A DNA stretch of 15,174 nt from CAUZFZ01 sp964431285 (lineage in GTDB: Bacteria; Planctomycetota; Planctomycetia; Planctomycetales; Planctomycetaceae), in NCBI GenBank assembly GCA_964431285.1, contig CAYSJO010000797.1, positions 1 through 15,174 on the forward strand, read 5' to 3'. Position numbers and translations under genes: made by a program. Shown in pieces: positions 14,530 to 15,174 of this stretch (the stretch's first letter is position 1; every line of letters begins with the position of its first letter). Under the pieces are notes generated by a model that saw nothing but the letters and a program-made list of their open reading frames with translations, was not told where the DNA came from and did no database searches.

Positions 14530-15174
14530 TCACTCGACGGGATCGATTCCAGGGTCATCCCCTGAGTCACGAGTACTCAGACGATCCAGGACTTTGGGGG
14601 ATGTCCGATTCGGAAAGAACCGGACGCTGCCGTCTGCCATCAAAAAGTGGGCCCCGGTTCCGTCGGCGTTGCCGAATCCGGCGACTTCCTGGTTCAGTCC
14701 TCGTCCGGTCTGGCGCCAGTTACTGGGATTTCCCCAGGCTGGAAAGGCGCGATTGATCTCGCCTGCGATCATCGTCTGCGAAAGGCCGTCAGTAATGTCA
14801 AAGCGCGTCACATGCGAATCGCGTCCGAACACTCCCAGACTGACCCGCCCGTCATCGGTCAGAATCTCGCCACCGACGCCCGAGTAGTGCGTCGTTGCGT
14901 ATCCCTGCCCGTTGGGAACGCGTTCGACGTCCGGGACGAGAAACACGGGCACTGGCTGACTCATGGCCGGAAAGTTGACTGGATCGTTCCATGGCTTCGT
15001 GCGATCGATCGCACCGACCAGCACGCGTTGATTCAGATACGGCAGCAACGCCGTCATCAAGCCGTGCAGACCGGTTTCGACTACCGAGCCAACATCATCC
15101 CAATCTACGCCCGCCGGCTACCGCCCGTGATCCGCGAGGTATCGATTCAGAGCATCACCAATGTCCACCAGGTT
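14530..15174 (-). pseudogene. DUF1559 family protein, C-terminal part, with an in-frame TAG
   Basis: The frame is visible from the window edge to the TGA at 14530. Reading from the edge gives NLVDIGDALNRYLADHGR, then TAG (15120-15118), then PAGVDWDDVGSVVETG and GLMTALLPYLNQ. This is the DUF1559 (SBP_bac_10) opening pattern 'NLkqIGlAlhnYhd..GrfPpag...W...LLPYLeQ', and GAHFLMADGSVRFF near the end is the 'F.DGSVrfi' signature. DUF1559 proteins are pilin-like exported proteins with an N-terminal methylation-type helix, here outside the window. The TAG sits where an aromatic residue is usual before PAG, so one base change (for example from TAC or TGG) would explain it. The open part without a stop (176 codons from a TTG at 15060) has no ribosome site. 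Broken gene or sequencing error. Confidence 0.75.

Noticed and set aside
11162..15174. 14-nt identical match between 11162-11175 and 15161-15174, as a possible repeat or att site
   Set aside because: One 14-nt match is expected by chance in a window this size; the copies lie in opposite coding contexts and have no flanking similarity.

Overview
The window looks like a piece of a planctomycete chromosome (phylum Planctomycetota, class Planctomycetia; genus not assignable). The clues are a DUF1559 protein, a secreted formylglycine-type sulfatase, a formyltransferase/hydrolase complex subunit C (FhcC, of the tetrahydromethanopterin C1 pathway found in this phylum), many signal-peptide-bearing orphan proteins, GC-rich DNA and two palindromic intergenic repeats of a kind I associate with planctomycetes. 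Genes end in TAA, TAG and TGA alike, so the standard bacterial code applies. No tRNA, rRNA, CRISPR array, transposase or phage gene was seen.

Left part (1-5038, plus strand): the 3' end of an MBOAT/wax-synthase-like acyltransferase; a broken LamG (concanavalin-like) gene; a secreted protein with a Ser/Thr/Asp-rich linker; a secreted DUF1579 protein; a secreted protein with two SIMPL-like halves; a strong terminator; a secreted protein made of three tandem TolR/ExbD-periplasmic-like domains; and a small gene that reads cleanly only if two +1 frameshifts are corrected. These look like separate transcription units, because several gaps hold hairpins and each intact gene has its own start.

Middle part (5077-9297, minus strand, transcribed right to left): aspC-like aminotransferase, citrate synthase (gltA), a peroxiredoxin/thioredoxin-like protein and fhcC. 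AspC makes or uses oxaloacetate, citrate synthase consumes it, and FhcC belongs to C1 oxidation, so this is a central-metabolism block. All four genes are intact. A REP-like palindrome lies between gltA and the thioredoxin-like gene.

Right part (9595-15174): a thioredoxin-like gene on the minus strand with two in-frame TGA codons, divergent from a plus-strand iduronate-2-sulfatase-like sulfatase, with a near-perfect 25-bp inverted repeat between them. Then come a convergent outer-membrane beta-barrel-like gene, a secreted alpha/beta-hydrolase esterase, and the C-terminal part of a DUF1559 gene with an in-frame TAG near the window edge.

The most notable points are the triple TolR-like protein, the double-TGA gene (probably decay or sequencing error, but with a hairpin after the second TGA that superficially resembles a bacterial SECIS), the two palindrome families, and the concentration of four broken genes among about fifteen while the metabolic genes stay intact.
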